Shown piece by piece: positions 50,201-60,165 of a DNA stretch of 64,000 nucleotides (its first letter is position 1; every line of letters begins with the position of its first letter). Source of the DNA: Pratylenchus scribneri (Eukaryota; Nematoda; Chromadorea; Rhabditida; Pratylenchidae); assembly GCA_030063045.1 (NCBI GenBank), contig JAQSEB010000036.1, forward strand, positions 362,019 to 426,018. Direction: 5' to 3'. Below the pieces are notes generated by a model. The model was given only the letters and a program-made list of their open reading frames with translations, did not search any database and was not told the DNA's origin. The position numbers and the translations under genes were made by a program.

Positions 50201-51923
50201 ATGATATGGGCCCAATAAATCCTAGAGATGCATATTTTGGAGGGAGAACGGGGTATGATATGAATTACTAAACTATTTAAATTATATATTTTAAAATTTA
50301 GACCACTTTGCCTCTACAAAAAAGCTGATGAAAATACAAAAATATCAATGTTTGATATAATTAGTTTATACCCTTTTATTAATTATGATACAAGGTAATA
50401 CCTATTTTACTAAAAATTTAAAGATTTTAATTCAAGCTATCCCATCGGAATTCCGGAAGTTATAATACCAAAAAATGAAGATGTTTTTTGGAATAAGCCA
50501 GAGGATATTCCCCATAAAGGCCTGCTAAAAGTCAAAATTTTACCTCCAAAAAATTTTTTTGGTACCCGTAATACCAATCCTCTGTGACCAAAGAATGCTT
50601 TTCGCTCTTTGTTATCGTTGCGCCAAAGATTTTGAAACTAAAAATACAAAAATAAATCATAAATGCCAACACACGGATAAAGAACGCGAATTTACGACAA
50701 CTATTACTAGCATGGAATTAGAGGAAGCTCTTAGAAAAAAATACGTTGTTAAGAAATTTTATCGGGCGTGGCATTATAAAAGATTTTCGAATGATCTGTT
50801 TAAAGAGTATGTCAGGTAAATTGAATTCTTAAAAAATAAAAAATAATTTATGAAATTTTAGACTTTTTTTGAAAATAAAAATTGAAGCCAGCGGTTTTCC
50901 AGAAAATGTTAAAACAGATGAAGATAAAATAAAATTTAAAATGGAATACAAAGAAAAATATGGAATAGATATCGATTTGGATAATGTAAAAAAAAATCCG
51001 GGTTTACGCCATATTGCCAAATTATGTTTAAATTCATTATGGGGAAAATTTTCGATGCGTAATACTCTGGCAAAAAGCGAAATTATAACTAAACCATCCG
51101 AATATTTTAAAATAATATTTGATCATAAGAAAGAAGTCAATATGATACTGCCTATGTCAGAAACAACTATGAGACTAGTTTATAAAGATAGTAAAGAATA
51201 CTGCGAAGAACATAATTCGAGTAATAGAGTACGTTCAAAATTATCGCATTTAATCGACTTTTTATATTAATAAACATATTAGATTATCTCTTTATGGACA
51301 ACAAGTGCAGCACGTTTGGTATTATTTAAATATATGGAAGAAGTTATCAATACGCCTGGATGTAAAATTTTATATACCGGTAATTATTTTTAATTTCATA
51401 AATTATAAAAAATATTATAGACACTGACTCAATTGTATTTTCTCATCCGAAAGATGTCGAGCCAATTAAAAATGGAAATTATCTTGGCGAAATGATGAGG
51501 GAATATAAAGATTTTGAAATTCAAGAATTTTGTAGCGGAGGAGTAAGTAAAATAGGTAAATAAAAATATTCTTTTATAATATAGGCGAAACAACTTGCAT
51601 TACAATTGAAAAATCTCAAAAATGGTGAAATAAAAAATGTTTTAAAAATGAGAGGTAAAAAAGATTTGAATTAAAATTCTAAGATAAATTTAGGAATTAC
51701 TCTGGATTATCAAAGCTGCAAAAAATTTCAATACGAGGAATTCAAAAGTATGGTATTAAATTTTGGAACAGATCAGGAGCCTGTTAAATTTGAATATTTA
51801 AAAATTAATCCCCAGAGAGATTCAAAAATAGTTAGCAGGAATGTTGAAAAGAAATACATACCAAGATGTCAAAAGGGGATTATTACAGATAATTATGATG
51901 TATTACCGTTTGGCTATGAATAA
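47222..51923 (+). CDS. polB: Polinton DNA polymerase B (17 exons, one frame lesion)
   Basis: Exons by GT/AG and phase: 47222-47626, 47664-48340, 48383-48640, 48679-48770, 48815-48881, 48929-49104, 49142-49367, 49406-49743, 49784-49958, 49995-50252, 50302-50394, 50437-50815, 50862-51228, 51283-51379, 51421-51542, 51585-51654, 51694-51923. The N-terminus has a triple basic/Ser repeat. Next come a Polinton-specific domain with Cys pairs (exons 2-4), 3'-5' exonuclease (DFETTQ across exons 4/5; YAHYGGKFDHH), and polymerase motifs A DIISLYP (exon 11), B KLCLNSLWGKF (exon 13) and C YTDTDSI (exons 14/15). It replicates the element by protein priming (family knowledge). In exon 12 the frame changes at a run of seven T (50554-50560): mutation or homopolymer assembly error. 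Intron-rich, unlike the minus-strand genes. Confidence 0.92.
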
Positions 51924-52046
51924 ATTTTAATGTATAAATCTTATTTTTTTAAATATTTTTATTGAATTGCTCTATCTTTGGGTCAATAAATCCCAGTTTA
52001 TTTCATAATAATTTTAAATAATTTATATCTTAGGCTTTAGGATCCA

Positions 52047-52285
52047 ATGAATAGGGAAAATAAAAATTCCTCCTTGAAAACTAAGTAAGAATTTCCTTTA
52101 ATTTTCATAATTAAATATTATTAAGATGGGTTGAAGCATTATTGGAACATGAACGCCGGGTCATAAAGCGGCAAAATTGGTTGAAGGAATTTGAAAAAAG
52201 CTGGCGACGAAATACAATTCGTAATCTGACGGCGAAAATCCAAAAGAAAATGCTGAAGGAAATGAATAAAAATAGAAATAAATGA
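52047..52285 (+). CDS. small basic protein with one intron
   Basis: Exon 52047-52084 and exon 52126-52285, intron GTAAGA...TTAAG of 41 nt, total 65 residues plus stop. It is very basic and helical (LEHERRVIKRQNWLKEFEKSW), rich in K, R, W and N. It directly follows polB on the same strand and faces the capsid genes. Possibly a DNA-condensing or terminal-protein-like factor, which is inference from charge only. Confidence 0.5.
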
Positions 52286-52328
52286 AAATAAAGGAAAGAA
52301 GGATGCTATGGCATGCAAAGAAATAACA

Positions 52329-52772
52329 TTATTTTATCAATAAGCTAACAAAGAATTTTAGCATTAAATCAATTGTATTTTTCGAATTTAATAAATTTTT
52401 AACTATTTCCTTAAAACCTAATCCTATACATCTATTAAAAATAAAGTATACACAAAAATGCCCACAGCTATCAGAAAATGGCGACTGAATTGTATGATTA
52501 TTCATTTTTATTTCTAAAAAATTAGACAAATATTTAGTTATATCTTCATTAGGCTTTTCGGCATATGAGTCAAAATATTCAATATTTTTTTCATTCTTTA
52601 CAAAAAAGGCTACCCAATGTTCGCCTCTTGTTCCTTTTTTATCTGTGTTAGCAATGAAACAATGGGGATACTTCGCCAATAAAGGTATATTATTCGAGGA
52701 ATATACTCCTTTAAAATATTCTTTAGTATGACAATTCCTTTTAAGAATTGAATCAATTTGAATCGAATTCAT
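52329..52772 (-). CDS. adenain-like cysteine protease
   Basis: 147 residues. Catalytic pattern of the adenovirus protease family: His52 (GEHWVAFF), Asp68 (YFDSYAE), Gln96 and Cys103 (SDSCGHFCVYF). It processes capsid precursors in related viruses. A TATAAAAAG box lies 30-38 nt before the ATG. The length is shorter than adenain (about 200) but normal for Polintons. It appears intact. Confidence 0.92.
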   Translation of the reverse strand: MNSIQIDSILKRNCHTKEYFKGVYSSNNIPLLAKYPHCFIANTDKKGTRGEHWVAFFVKNEKNIEYFDSYAEKPNEDITKYLSNFLEIKMNNHTIQSPFSDSCGHFCVYFIFNRCIGLGFKEIVKNLLNSKNTIDLMLKFFVSLLIK

Positions 52773-52805
52773 CTTTATCTGATTAATTATTATTTAATAT
52801 TCTTT

Positions 52806-53556
52806 TTATACCTGGCCATCAGATGTTATGATTCGATCTTTGTCAATCGAAATTATGCCATCAAATTCGCCCATAACTATCATTTCATATCCTTCATCCT
52901 TAACGGGCTCGTTGAATTGTACCTTGATCGTAGTGGTTGAATTTTTTATTGTTTCGAAGCCAGGTGAATCCTCTAAGGTTGAAGTCATTGGGATTACAAA
53001 GAAGCAATGGCTAGTCATGAACTTGGGCATACCAATTGAGATGGTTCGATCGATATTATCCATCCCTAATCCGGAATACAAATCGGTGAAGGCTCTAATA
53101 AATTTATTATCACTAAAATCTAAATTATATGCAACATTAGGGTATGTATTCCCATTGGCTTCCGCGCAAATACTTCTTACATTTGCATGTTCAAATTTGA
53201 AAGGAGAAAGTGATTTTCTTCCACTGTAAGCATCGTTCGAGACAAATCCAATGATTAAACGTCTAGGTACAATACTTGTGAAGCAATTCCATGCAAGATC
53301 TGTTCTTCCTTTTCCGACATACAAGCTTCTCATTTCGATTCGTCTAATCGGATATTTGGCCATATTTGTCTCCAAATGTCGACTAATTGCATTGTTTAAT
53401 GATTGTGTAACCTCCACAGTTTTTACATACAATTTCATATCCATAACTTTAAGACGATAATTTGCATGATTTGCAGCCGATACTATTTGCTCCGCCCCAT
53501 TTACTTCTTTCTTATAATATGGGCATAAAAGTAAGAAATCAGTATGTTTATTATAA
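52806..53556 (-). CDS. major capsid protein, C-terminal part (frame-shifted from N-terminal part)
   Basis: The frame is open without an ATG from about 53556 and shows a likely second jelly-roll (NYRLKVMDMKLYVKTVEV, then NGNTYPNVAYNLDFS) to the stop at 52806. The first ATG at 53444 is probably not a real start. The N-terminal part is in another phase (53501-54241). The double jelly-roll MCP forms the icosahedral shell. Assignment rests on gene order beside protease and penton and on Polinton MCP-like sequence. Confidence 0.75.
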
Positions 53557-54241
53557 TATCAGAATTTGAAAGCATTAATAGCTCTTGATTTCCTAGATCA
53601 AAATTTAATCTAACTAATGTCTCACAAATCTGACCATTAGCAAATCTAGCCGCCCTTGCCACAAATCCTTTATTTGTTTCTTTATTTTGGTCAATATCAT
53701 CCGGATAATAGCAGCCGGCTTCGTGTAAGGCTCTTCTGGTTTCATGAGATAGTCCAAGTTCGTGTAAAATATATGAACGGTAGGCATAATGAATTCCGCT
53801 ATTGAAAACTTCAACATTTGAAATATTCATAGTCATTTGTCGAATAAATGATTGTCCAAAATTTTGAATAACTCCAACATGTTTATCATCTTCGTTAGCT
53901 GGGACCGCTGGAACAGCAGGAACTGCTGGTTGATTCCCTTGAGCAGGTATAGCTGGAACCGCTGGTATTTCAGGTGTTACTTCTATTGGGACCCAATTTT
54001 CACCAACCTTTTTCTCAATTCTTGTAGCTAGATAAAGCCAAGTACGGGAAAGATCTGGAAATTGATTATCCGCAAAAAGTCTAAAGGTATAAGGACCAGA
54101 GTCGTTTAAGGCGGCAAGTGGAAGTAATTCTCTCGTGCTTGTCTTATTTATCGCAACATTTGTAGGAGGTAATTCGAATATAGCTAAGGAATTTTCAATT
54201 CCTTCACTGCTTAATCTATCAATTTTTTTGAGAGTTGTCAT
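53501..54241 (-). CDS. major capsid protein, N-terminal part
   Basis: Starts at ATG 54241 (MTTLKKIDRL), 33-40 nt after a TATAAATA box. It contains a Pro/Ala/Val repeat (VPAVPAIPAQ..., about residues 95-120), then NVEVFNSGIHYAYRSYILHEL, typical of Polinton MCPs. Homology stops near 53560, where the next phase takes over, so a single-base lesion or assembly error splits the gene. The last dozen codons (to 53501) are out of frame. Confidence 0.78.
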   Translation of the reverse strand: MTTLKKIDRLSSEGIENSLAIFELPPTNVAINKTSTRELLPLAALNDSGPYTFRLFADNQFPDLSRTWLYLATRIEKKVGENWVPIEVTPEIPAVPAIPAQGNQPAVPAVPAVPANEDDKHVGVIQNFGQSFIRQMTMNISNVEVFNSGIHYAYRSYILHELGLSHETRRALHEAGCYYPDDIDQNKETNKGFVARAARFANGQICETLVRLNFDLGNQELLMLSNSDIIINILISYFYAHIIRKK

Positions 54242-54287
54242 AATGATTGTATGAATTTATTTATTTTCTAAACTATTTATACTTTTT

Positions 54288-54692
54288 TCAAGGAAAGGAC
54301 AACTGATCAATATATTTTCGTTTTTTGTTAACTGGTAGGCTTTTTATAGTCCGGCGATTTTTGATTTTACCTTTGCCACACTGTTGTAATTTCGTTGCAA
54401 TATTCTGTAAGCTTTGTTTAGAATGTTCTGCTAGCGATTCTTTTATATTCTTTCCTTCAGAAATATCTCCCAAAATTTTTGTTCCAGCAGCTATCCCTTC
54501 TTGACCAGCTGTACTAGCAATATTCTTGGCGATTGGCATCAAGAATCTGGCAATACCAGGCAAAATAGTATTCGTGAATACTCCAAAACCTCTTTGATAT
54601 TTAGTGCCAACAAAATATTTACCCGTTCCCTCCTATGATGAGAGAAATCCACTCCAATCAAGTTTATCTGGGTCTATGTATACGTGAGTCAT
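54288..54692 (-). CDS. small capsid-associated protein (protein VI/pX-like), with internal TAG
   Basis: ATG 54692 starts MTHVYIDPDKLDW. A TAG at 54633-54635 (codon 20) interrupts the frame, which then continues GTGKYFVGTKYQRGFGVF, a Gly/hydrophobic segment (ARFLMPIAKNIASTAGQEG), KNIKESLAEH and a basic tail (KNRRT). Polintons carry such a membrane-active or nucleoprotein-like factor between MCP and penton. Without readthrough only a 91-residue product from the internal ATG at 54563 is possible. Confidence 0.7.
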
Positions 54693-57017
54693 TTAGAAAA
54701 ATGAACGTTTCCAATGTAATGTTATAATTATATTTCCCCAGTGAAAGTTGACTAATTCGCCTGAAGATGTTCTAACTTCGATACTGATTTCAGTAATTCG
54801 TTTGGATTGTAATCTATGATGAAATTCAGCGCTATATATAGACTCTACGATCTCACCAGGTTTTCCTTGAACATTAACTACTCGCAATAATGGGACTAAC
54901 TCATCTCCGACCATGGTATTTTCAATGAGCTTTGGTGCATAGATATATAATTGTTTTACCCCTCCAGACAGATCTGGCATATATTCTGCTATATCTCCAC
55001 CTACTATGTTTACATTCGTCCGGAAACCCAGGATATATGCAAGTTGTTTAGAAATCTGTATTGATTTAATATTTTTTTGCATTAAAACAGTAAATTTTTG
55101 ATAAACACTATCATATCTGAATTGGACTTTTTGTGTCGAATCTGATGGAATTTTAGCCATTTTTCCAATCTTTTTAAGCCTATTCATCAAGCTGCGATGG
55201 ACTTGTTCAGGTATATTTAATTCTCTTCCCGATTCATCTAAATGACTGGTACTATTTACCAAGGCTTGTGGCTTTGGTAATTCTGGTAATGATGATAAAT
55301 CTTCTTCATCCTCGGTCTCATCTGGTATGAAAAAGCCTTTTATTCTTATTGGCTCTGGCTTTTTATTAACATTTTCAGTAATCTTTTTTTGTGGAAATAA
55401 TTCAATTTCTTCTGCACTTTGGCTTATAACCCAATTATTTTGGCTACTTTTTTCTATTTTCTTTTCTTCTTTAATAACCGTTGTTTTTGGCTTTAGCCAT
55501 TCATATTCTTCATCATTTGATTCAATAACGGGTAATAGTGGTTTTGGTACATCCACCTTAGCTTTTGGAGGAAATAAAGGAGCAACAGGCAAATGAATTG
55601 AACTTTTCTCTTGTTCCTTCCTTTCCTTAAATTTATTAACTTTGTCAATTATTTCTTTTGGCTCTTCAATTTTTTGAAAGGTATCAATCGCAGTACTAGA
55701 ATCATCTTGAGATATAATTCTAGCAGGTTGCTGAGATGTGACGGGAGCTTTAGGCTGAAAGGATTCGGTGGTCCCTTCTTTTCTTTTTCTTTCTTCTTCT
55801 TTTCTTTTCTTGAATTCTTCGACTGCCGCAATTATTTCTGGACTCTCCTCTATTCTCGTTAGAGTTTTTAATTCACCTTCATTTGTAGTCTGTATCTGCC
55901 CTTTACCTTCATTATTAGTATTCTGTATCTGTCCATCACTTTCATTATTTATATAAGTCTCTGCTTGCCCTTCAATTTTCCCTTGATTTTGTATTTTTGG
56001 ATGATCTGGCGGATATTGAGGAACTGGCATAGGTTGTTCTATCACTGTTGATTCACTTTGATCATTATCCGACTGCCCCGTAACTGAATTGATAAGAAAT
56101 TCAATCTTATTCGTTATTTGCTCTACTCCATCTTGGAAATTTCTTTCTGGCGTTCCGGCAAATAATCTACCTGCTTCATTACCTAATTTTCTAGCATTTT
56201 GCTCGGCTTTTTTGGCAATGTCTGCAACTTTTCTTGCTTCTCTGACATTTTTGCTTTCGTTAAATTCTATGACTTTATTTTTAGCATTGGCAGCAATTTT
56301 GGCTTCTTCTGCTATTAGGACAGCCTTGTCTTGAATGGTATTAGCTATTGACAATAGATCATTATACAATTCTTGCCCTACATCTGGAAATTTCCTTCTG
56401 AGCCTTTCACTTTTTTGTCTTTTTGCTCTTGCTAATTGGGCCCATGTTTCGACTTGCGATGCCAGAGCTACGCATTGATTATATGCTTTTTCTATTGCCC
56501 TCTGTGCCGCTAATAATTTCTTTTGTTCTTCTAAATTAATAGCTGCTTGAGCTAAATCATTAGACTGATTAGTATTATCTTGCATAACATTTCCTTCTCC
56601 TGCTTTCCTTCTTTGAAATTCTTGAACAGCTGCAATTATTTCAGGCGTTTCTTGTATTCTTTCCGGTGTTTTTAATTCACCCTCATTTTCCAAAATTGAC
56701 CTAGTAAACCTAGGTTTAGAATCTTTTTCATATGCCATTATTGCATCATTTAAACCCTTTTCCAAATTTGAAATAGAAAGAAAATTCATCGCAGGAATTG
56801 GAATTTTTTCATCATCTCCTACCTCATTATTTATTGTAATAAATTGGTCTTCTTGTGTTCCTAGTGATGTAAATGATATAGGATAAATTATTGAAGAGAG
56901 AGCGACAGACCAATTTGAATCTAAATTTAATGGTTCAGGTAACCTGATTGTGTAATTTGAAGTTTTATTACCTTCAATAGCAGTATTTGAGGGTAAAACG
57001 GTATAAAAATTATCCAT
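54693..57017 (-). CDS. penton-type minor capsid protein with a ~500-residue insertion
   Basis: 774 residues. The N-terminus matches Polinton minor capsid proteins (FYTVLPSNTA..., then LDSNWSVALSSIIYP, residues 1-90). The C-terminus (about 630-774) completes the jelly-roll (FHWGNIIITLHW). Between them lies a long insertion: predicted coiled coil (160-290, A/K/E-rich), three copies of a ~20-residue motif (PEIIAAVQEF at about 125, PEIIAAVEEF at about 392, KEIIDKVNKF at about 452) and acidic linkers. Family members are usually about 200-350 residues. It would sit at capsid vertices, and the insertion might form a spike or fibre. Frame intact. Confidence 0.82.
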   Translation of the reverse strand: MDNFYTVLPSNTAIEGNKTSNYTIRLPEPLNLDSNWSVALSSIIYPISFTSLGTQEDQFITINNEVGDDEKIPIPAMNFLSISNLEKGLNDAIMAYEKDSKPRFTRSILENEGELKTPERIQETPEIIAAVQEFQRRKAGEGNVMQDNTNQSNDLAQAAINLEEQKKLLAAQRAIEKAYNQCVALASQVETWAQLARAKRQKSERLRRKFPDVGQELYNDLLSIANTIQDKAVLIAEEAKIAANAKNKVIEFNESKNVREARKVADIAKKAEQNARKLGNEAGRLFAGTPERNFQDGVEQITNKIEFLINSVTGQSDNDQSESTVIEQPMPVPQYPPDHPKIQNQGKIEGQAETYINNESDGQIQNTNNEGKGQIQTTNEGELKTLTRIEESPEIIAAVEEFKKRKEEERKRKEGTTESFQPKAPVTSQQPARIISQDDSSTAIDTFQKIEEPKEIIDKVNKFKERKEQEKSSIHLPVAPLFPPKAKVDVPKPLLPVIESNDEEYEWLKPKTTVIKEEKKIEKSSQNNWVISQSAEEIELFPQKKITENVNKKPEPIRIKGFFIPDETEDEEDLSSLPELPKPQALVNSTSHLDESGRELNIPEQVHRSLMNRLKKIGKMAKIPSDSTQKVQFRYDSVYQKFTVLMQKNIKSIQISKQLAYILGFRTNVNIVGGDIAEYMPDLSGGVKQLYIYAPKLIENTMVGDELVPLLRVVNVQGKPGEIVESIYSAEFHHRLQSKRITEISIEVRTSSGELVNFHWGNIIITLHWKRSFF

Positions 57018-57018
57018 C

Positions 57019-58101
57019 TTAATTTACTAAATCGGATTCTTTTATCCAAGAATTATGTTTTTCGGAGTATCCTACCCACCTTACAAATAGTTCTTTTATA
57101 CCCTTTCTTTTACGTGTTTTTATGACTTCGGCTATTCTATAGGTTGTATCTTTTGTGGTCAATACTAATTCTTGTTCATAAAATACACTTTCAATTTTAT
57201 TATCTTCCAGATCAGCAATTCTATAGGATGGAGGATCAGTTAGACTCACTTTTATGATTTTAAATAATTCGTCAGTGAAATTTGGCAAATAGCCTTTCTC
57301 AAATTTAGTTTTTTCTTTTGATATTCTTACAATATCGCCAATTTTAAACTTTGGATTAGCATTTTCATCTTTGTTTGATTTATATACTCGCTCTAATAGC
57401 TCATGCGCATTATCATAATTTACAGAATTCGGCTTTATTCCTATTGTCCGGTTTATACTATTATTTATTCCATTGACAATTTTATCAATTATTTCAATCC
57501 ATCTTGTCGTATTCTTCTCACTAAAATATTTGTATAATCTTCCTTTAATCGTCCTATTTGCCCTCTCAACTACTCCTGCATGTAAATTTGGTGAATACAT
57601 TACATGCTTTATAATATTTTTCTCCTTAAAATAATTTAACATTTTTTTGGCTTGGAACTCGACCCCAGCATCACTGTAAAGTTTATTCGGTAATATTTTT
57701 GACTTAACAAATATTATATCAAAAGCCTTAATCATGTCTTCACTTTTTTTGGTTCTAGCAGGAGCAACATATATTTTCCGACTTAATACATCAATGCAAA
57801 CTAGTAAATAAGCATTATTATCATTTTCTTTTTTAATACTATCAAATATACATAGATCACATTGCCAATCGGTATTCAATCCTGTTGGAATAGTTCTAAG
57901 TCTTTTGAATCTAATTCTTCGTGGCTTAAATAATGTATATGTTCTTTCTTTCGAGAGAAAATCTGTTACATCTTTTATGGAAATGTTTTTATTTTTCTTT
58001 TTGGCTTCAACTAGAATTTTATTTATTCCCGCATAACTAGCAGGAGAATTTAAATTATAATAAATATCTTGGAGAATTTTTTCTTTTACAGTCTTGCCCA
58101 T
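57019..58101 (-). CDS. Polinton integrase (DD35E) with chromodomain
   Basis: 360 residues from ATG 58101. Catalytic Asp82 (WQCDLCIFD), Asp144 (YSDAGVEF) and Glu179 (GVVERANRTIKGR) give exact DD35E spacing. The C-terminus is a chromodomain (YRIAEVI, then FVRWVGYSEKHNSW, residues 315-358), which could steer integration by binding modified histones. It overlaps the upstream gene by 16 nt. Related to C. elegans F54H12.3-type proteins. Intact. Confidence 0.95.
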   Translation of the reverse strand: MGKTVKEKILQDIYYNLNSPASYAGINKILVEAKKKNKNISIKDVTDFLSKERTYTLFKPRRIRFKRLRTIPTGLNTDWQCDLCIFDSIKKENDNNAYLLVCIDVLSRKIYVAPARTKKSEDMIKAFDIIFVKSKILPNKLYSDAGVEFQAKKMLNYFKEKNIIKHVMYSPNLHAGVVERANRTIKGRLYKYFSEKNTTRWIEIIDKIVNGINNSINRTIGIKPNSVNYDNAHELLERVYKSNKDENANPKFKIGDIVRISKEKTKFEKGYLPNFTDELFKIIKVSLTDPPSYRIADLEDNKIESVFYEQELVLTTKDTTYRIAEVIKTRKRKGIKELFVRWVGYSEKHNSWIKESDLVN

Positions 58102-58970
58102 AATTTCGGTTTAAATGAAATAATTTTATTTCGTTTAAGTCCAGGAGTTTTTATAGGATTTAATTTGACCACTACTAATTTTTTATTTTTCTTTCCTCTA
58201 CCTATTTGACCAAAGATTCTTATAAATTCGGGATCTTTTGAAAGCTTCCCTTTTAGAAAAGTATAACCTTTCGGTGGTGTATTCAGTTGACCTGACATAT
58301 ATTTTAGGGCATCAACATAATTACTTCCTCTCACTGACTTGTTAAAATTTGTTAAGATACTTCCATCGCTATTTATTCCCAAATTTTCTTTATTTTTCCC
58401 CACATAATTCATTAATTTTGTAAAAATCCTAGGCGTAATTGGTGAGAGTGGTTTTGTATATGTAGATGCAGTTGCAGTAGGTGATGGGGTCTTTGATTGA
58501 TTTTTAGCTGTTTGTTTTGGCGTGTCATAATCAGATGAATAGATTTCTGATTCACCTGAAAGAGATTCACTCTCATGAGATACACTCTGGCTCGTATTAA
58601 TACTTTCATTTAAATTCCGACGATTTTTCCCTCTTCTTCTTGGAGTTTCCTCTTGGATTTCAATTTTATTTTGCTGTTCCTGATTAATTCCCATATATGG
58701 AGGTATATTTGGAGGTGGAGGTAAATTTTCAATAATGACTTTTTGTGGTTTTCCTTCTATCAATTCTCGTAATTTTCTTTTTTGTTTTAAAAGCCACTCA
58801 TACTTCTTAGCCTTGATATCTTCGGATATATTTTTATTTGAAAAATTTTGATGTATCTTTGCATCGATTAAAGCCTTTTCCTTTCTCAGAGGATCATCAC
58901 CTCTCATCATGGACAATAAAGCTAAATATTCCACTTCGGGAATCATAATCATTTTCTTTGCATGTTTCAT
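58086..58970 (-). CDS. conserved Polinton protein (PY-like)
   Basis: 294 residues. N-terminus KKMIMIPEVEYLALL, a signature of a Polinton family with a 'lysine-rich, MxxVPxxxY' start, then a charged helix (KAKKYEWLLKQKRKLREL), a Ser/Thr/Glu-rich linker and a basic C-terminal domain (IFTKLMNYVG to KPKLWARL). Sits directly upstream of integrase. Role unknown in the family; a DNA-binding virion protein is plausible. Confidence 0.65.
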   Translation of the reverse strand: MKHAKKMIMIPEVEYLALLSMMRGDDPLRKEKALIDAKIHQNFSNKNISEDIKAKKYEWLLKQKRKLRELIEGKPQKVIIENLPPPPNIPPYMGINQEQQNKIEIQEETPRRRGKNRRNLNESINTSQSVSHESESLSGESEIYSSDYDTPKQTAKNQSKTPSPTATASTYTKPLSPITPRIFTKLMNYVGKNKENLGINSDGSILTNFNKSVRGSNYVDALKYMSGQLNTPPKGYTFLKGKLSKDPEFIRIFGQIGRGKKNKKLVVVKLNPIKTPGLKRNKIISFKPKLWARL

Positions 58971-58971
58971 T

Positions 58972-59322
58972 TTAATTTACAATTTTTTGTACTAAATGGG
59001 CTGCGAGTTCGGCTAAAACAGGGACTAATATAGCACCTAATGCAATGCCACTACCTTGTTGTATTCGATTTCTTGCGCCTTTTTCAGTTTTTGAACGAGC
59101 AATTGATCTGTAAAAATCGGCGTATCGGGCTAGTTTCCTTTTTTGGGGTTTAGTAAGAGCAAAATTAAATTTAAGAATATTTGCACAAATTTCTACAATG
59201 GCTAATATTTGTTCGGCACTCGCGTTTAAAAGTAGAGCGTTTTTCTTTTTTTCGGATTTTGTAGAAGCAAGCTTCTGAAGAAATTCTACGTTTTCTTTAA
59301 TATAAGGACTGAATTCATACAT
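58972..59322 (-). CDS. conserved Polinton protein (PX-like)
   Basis: 116 residues. Pattern NASAEQILAIVEICANILKF, then LTKPQKRKLARYADFYRSIA and a C-terminal hydrophobic segment (GIALGAILVPVLAELAAHLV), as in a small Polinton protein that is widespread in metazoa. TATATAAA at 59350-59357. One base separates it from the next gene. Function unknown; a membrane or virion-internal role is possible. Confidence 0.7.
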   Translation of the reverse strand: MYEFSPYIKENVEFLQKLASTKSEKKKNALLLNASAEQILAIVEICANILKFNFALTKPQKRKLARYADFYRSIARSKTEKGARNRIQQGSGIALGAILVPVLAELAAHLVQKIVN

Positions 59323-59360
59323 TTTATATTTAAAATATTTTCAATTGTATTTATATACTT

Positions 59361-59975
59361 TTACTCCACAGGTAAGTAAATTGTAATAATTTCATTAGGA
59401 AAAATATTTGTAGATAATCTAAGGCTCTCAGGAGCATTAGGATGCATATTTATAAGCAAATAAGTGAAGGGCTCTTTAGTAGCATCGTTATATGAATCCA
59501 TAAAATAATTTAAGCGACGAGGAAAAAGTTGACTTCCTAAAGTTCTCACATGCAATTGAGCAGATGGATTCCTCATTAAAACTAGATAATGAGAGTTTGC
59601 ACGAGCAGTCTTAATATCTCGACCATAAAGACTTTGTGTAACAAAAATCACACTAGTATTCCAGTTATGGGATCCTCTTGTAAAGAGTAAATCGATAAAA
59701 TCATTTTTCATATTAAGCATAAGATCGTCTAAAACTAAAAGTAAAGGCTTCTCTTGACTCTTTATAAGTTCAATATCGGGGAGTCCATTATGGGTTTCGA
59801 TCCCTTTATTTTTCAAAGCGATAATAGATTCATTCATTTCTCCATAACAATATAATATTTTTACTGGTGGAGGTTTTATCAGCTCTTCTGTATGATTTAA
59901 AAATTTTAGGAGCCATTTTGTTTTACCACTGCCTGTGGCGCCACATAAAATTAAGGTAAACGGAGCGTTAAACAT
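59361..59975 (-). CDS. genome-packaging ATPase (FtsK/HerA type)
   Basis: 204 residues. Walker A GATGSGKT (residues 12-19), Walker B LLLVLDDL (about 98-105), sensor-like FVTQSLYG and an Arg-rich region. It pumps DNA into capsids in Polinton-like viruses. TATATAAA lies at 60017-60024, inside the neighbouring gene, 42 nt before the ATG. Intact. Confidence 0.93.
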   Translation of the reverse strand: MFNAPFTLILCGATGSGKTKWLLKFLNHTEELIKPPPVKILYCYGEMNESIIALKNKGIETHNGLPDIELIKSQEKPLLLVLDDLMLNMKNDFIDLLFTRGSHNWNTSVIFVTQSLYGRDIKTARANSHYLVLMRNPSAQLHVRTLGSQLFPRRLNYFMDSYNDATKEPFTYLLINMHPNAPESLRLSTNIFPNEIITIYLPVE

Positions 59976-60150
59976 TTTTGTTTTTAATTAATATATAATC
60001 AGAGCATTTTGGGCATTTTATATAGTCTTCCAGGTTTTCAAATGGCGATAAAATTGTAAAATGCTGAAGCATTTTCTTACATTTCGAGCAATAATGATAG
60101 TGGCATGGGCAGAAATTACAGCACTTAATGGAATGGAGGCAATTCTCCAT
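59968..60150 (-). CDS. small zinc-ribbon protein A
   Basis: 60 residues, ten cysteines: IKCCNFCPCHYHYCSKCKK, then IKCPKCSDY. Paralogous to the next gene. It overlaps the ATPase ATG by 8 nt. TATATAAA at 60191-60198. Zinc binding is inferred from the CxxC pairs. Possibly a late transcription factor or nucleic-acid binder. Confidence 0.65.
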   Translation of the reverse strand: MENCLHSIKCCNFCPCHYHYCSKCKKMLQHFTILSPFENLEDYIKCPKCSDYILIKNKNV

Positions 60151-60165
60151 TGTAAATTAGTTTAA

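Noticed and set aside
55327..56334. Plus-strand frames opposite the penton gene
   Set aside because: Hydrophobic mirror frames of the K/E-rich penton insertion. The minus-strand gene has recognisable ends and promoter context.
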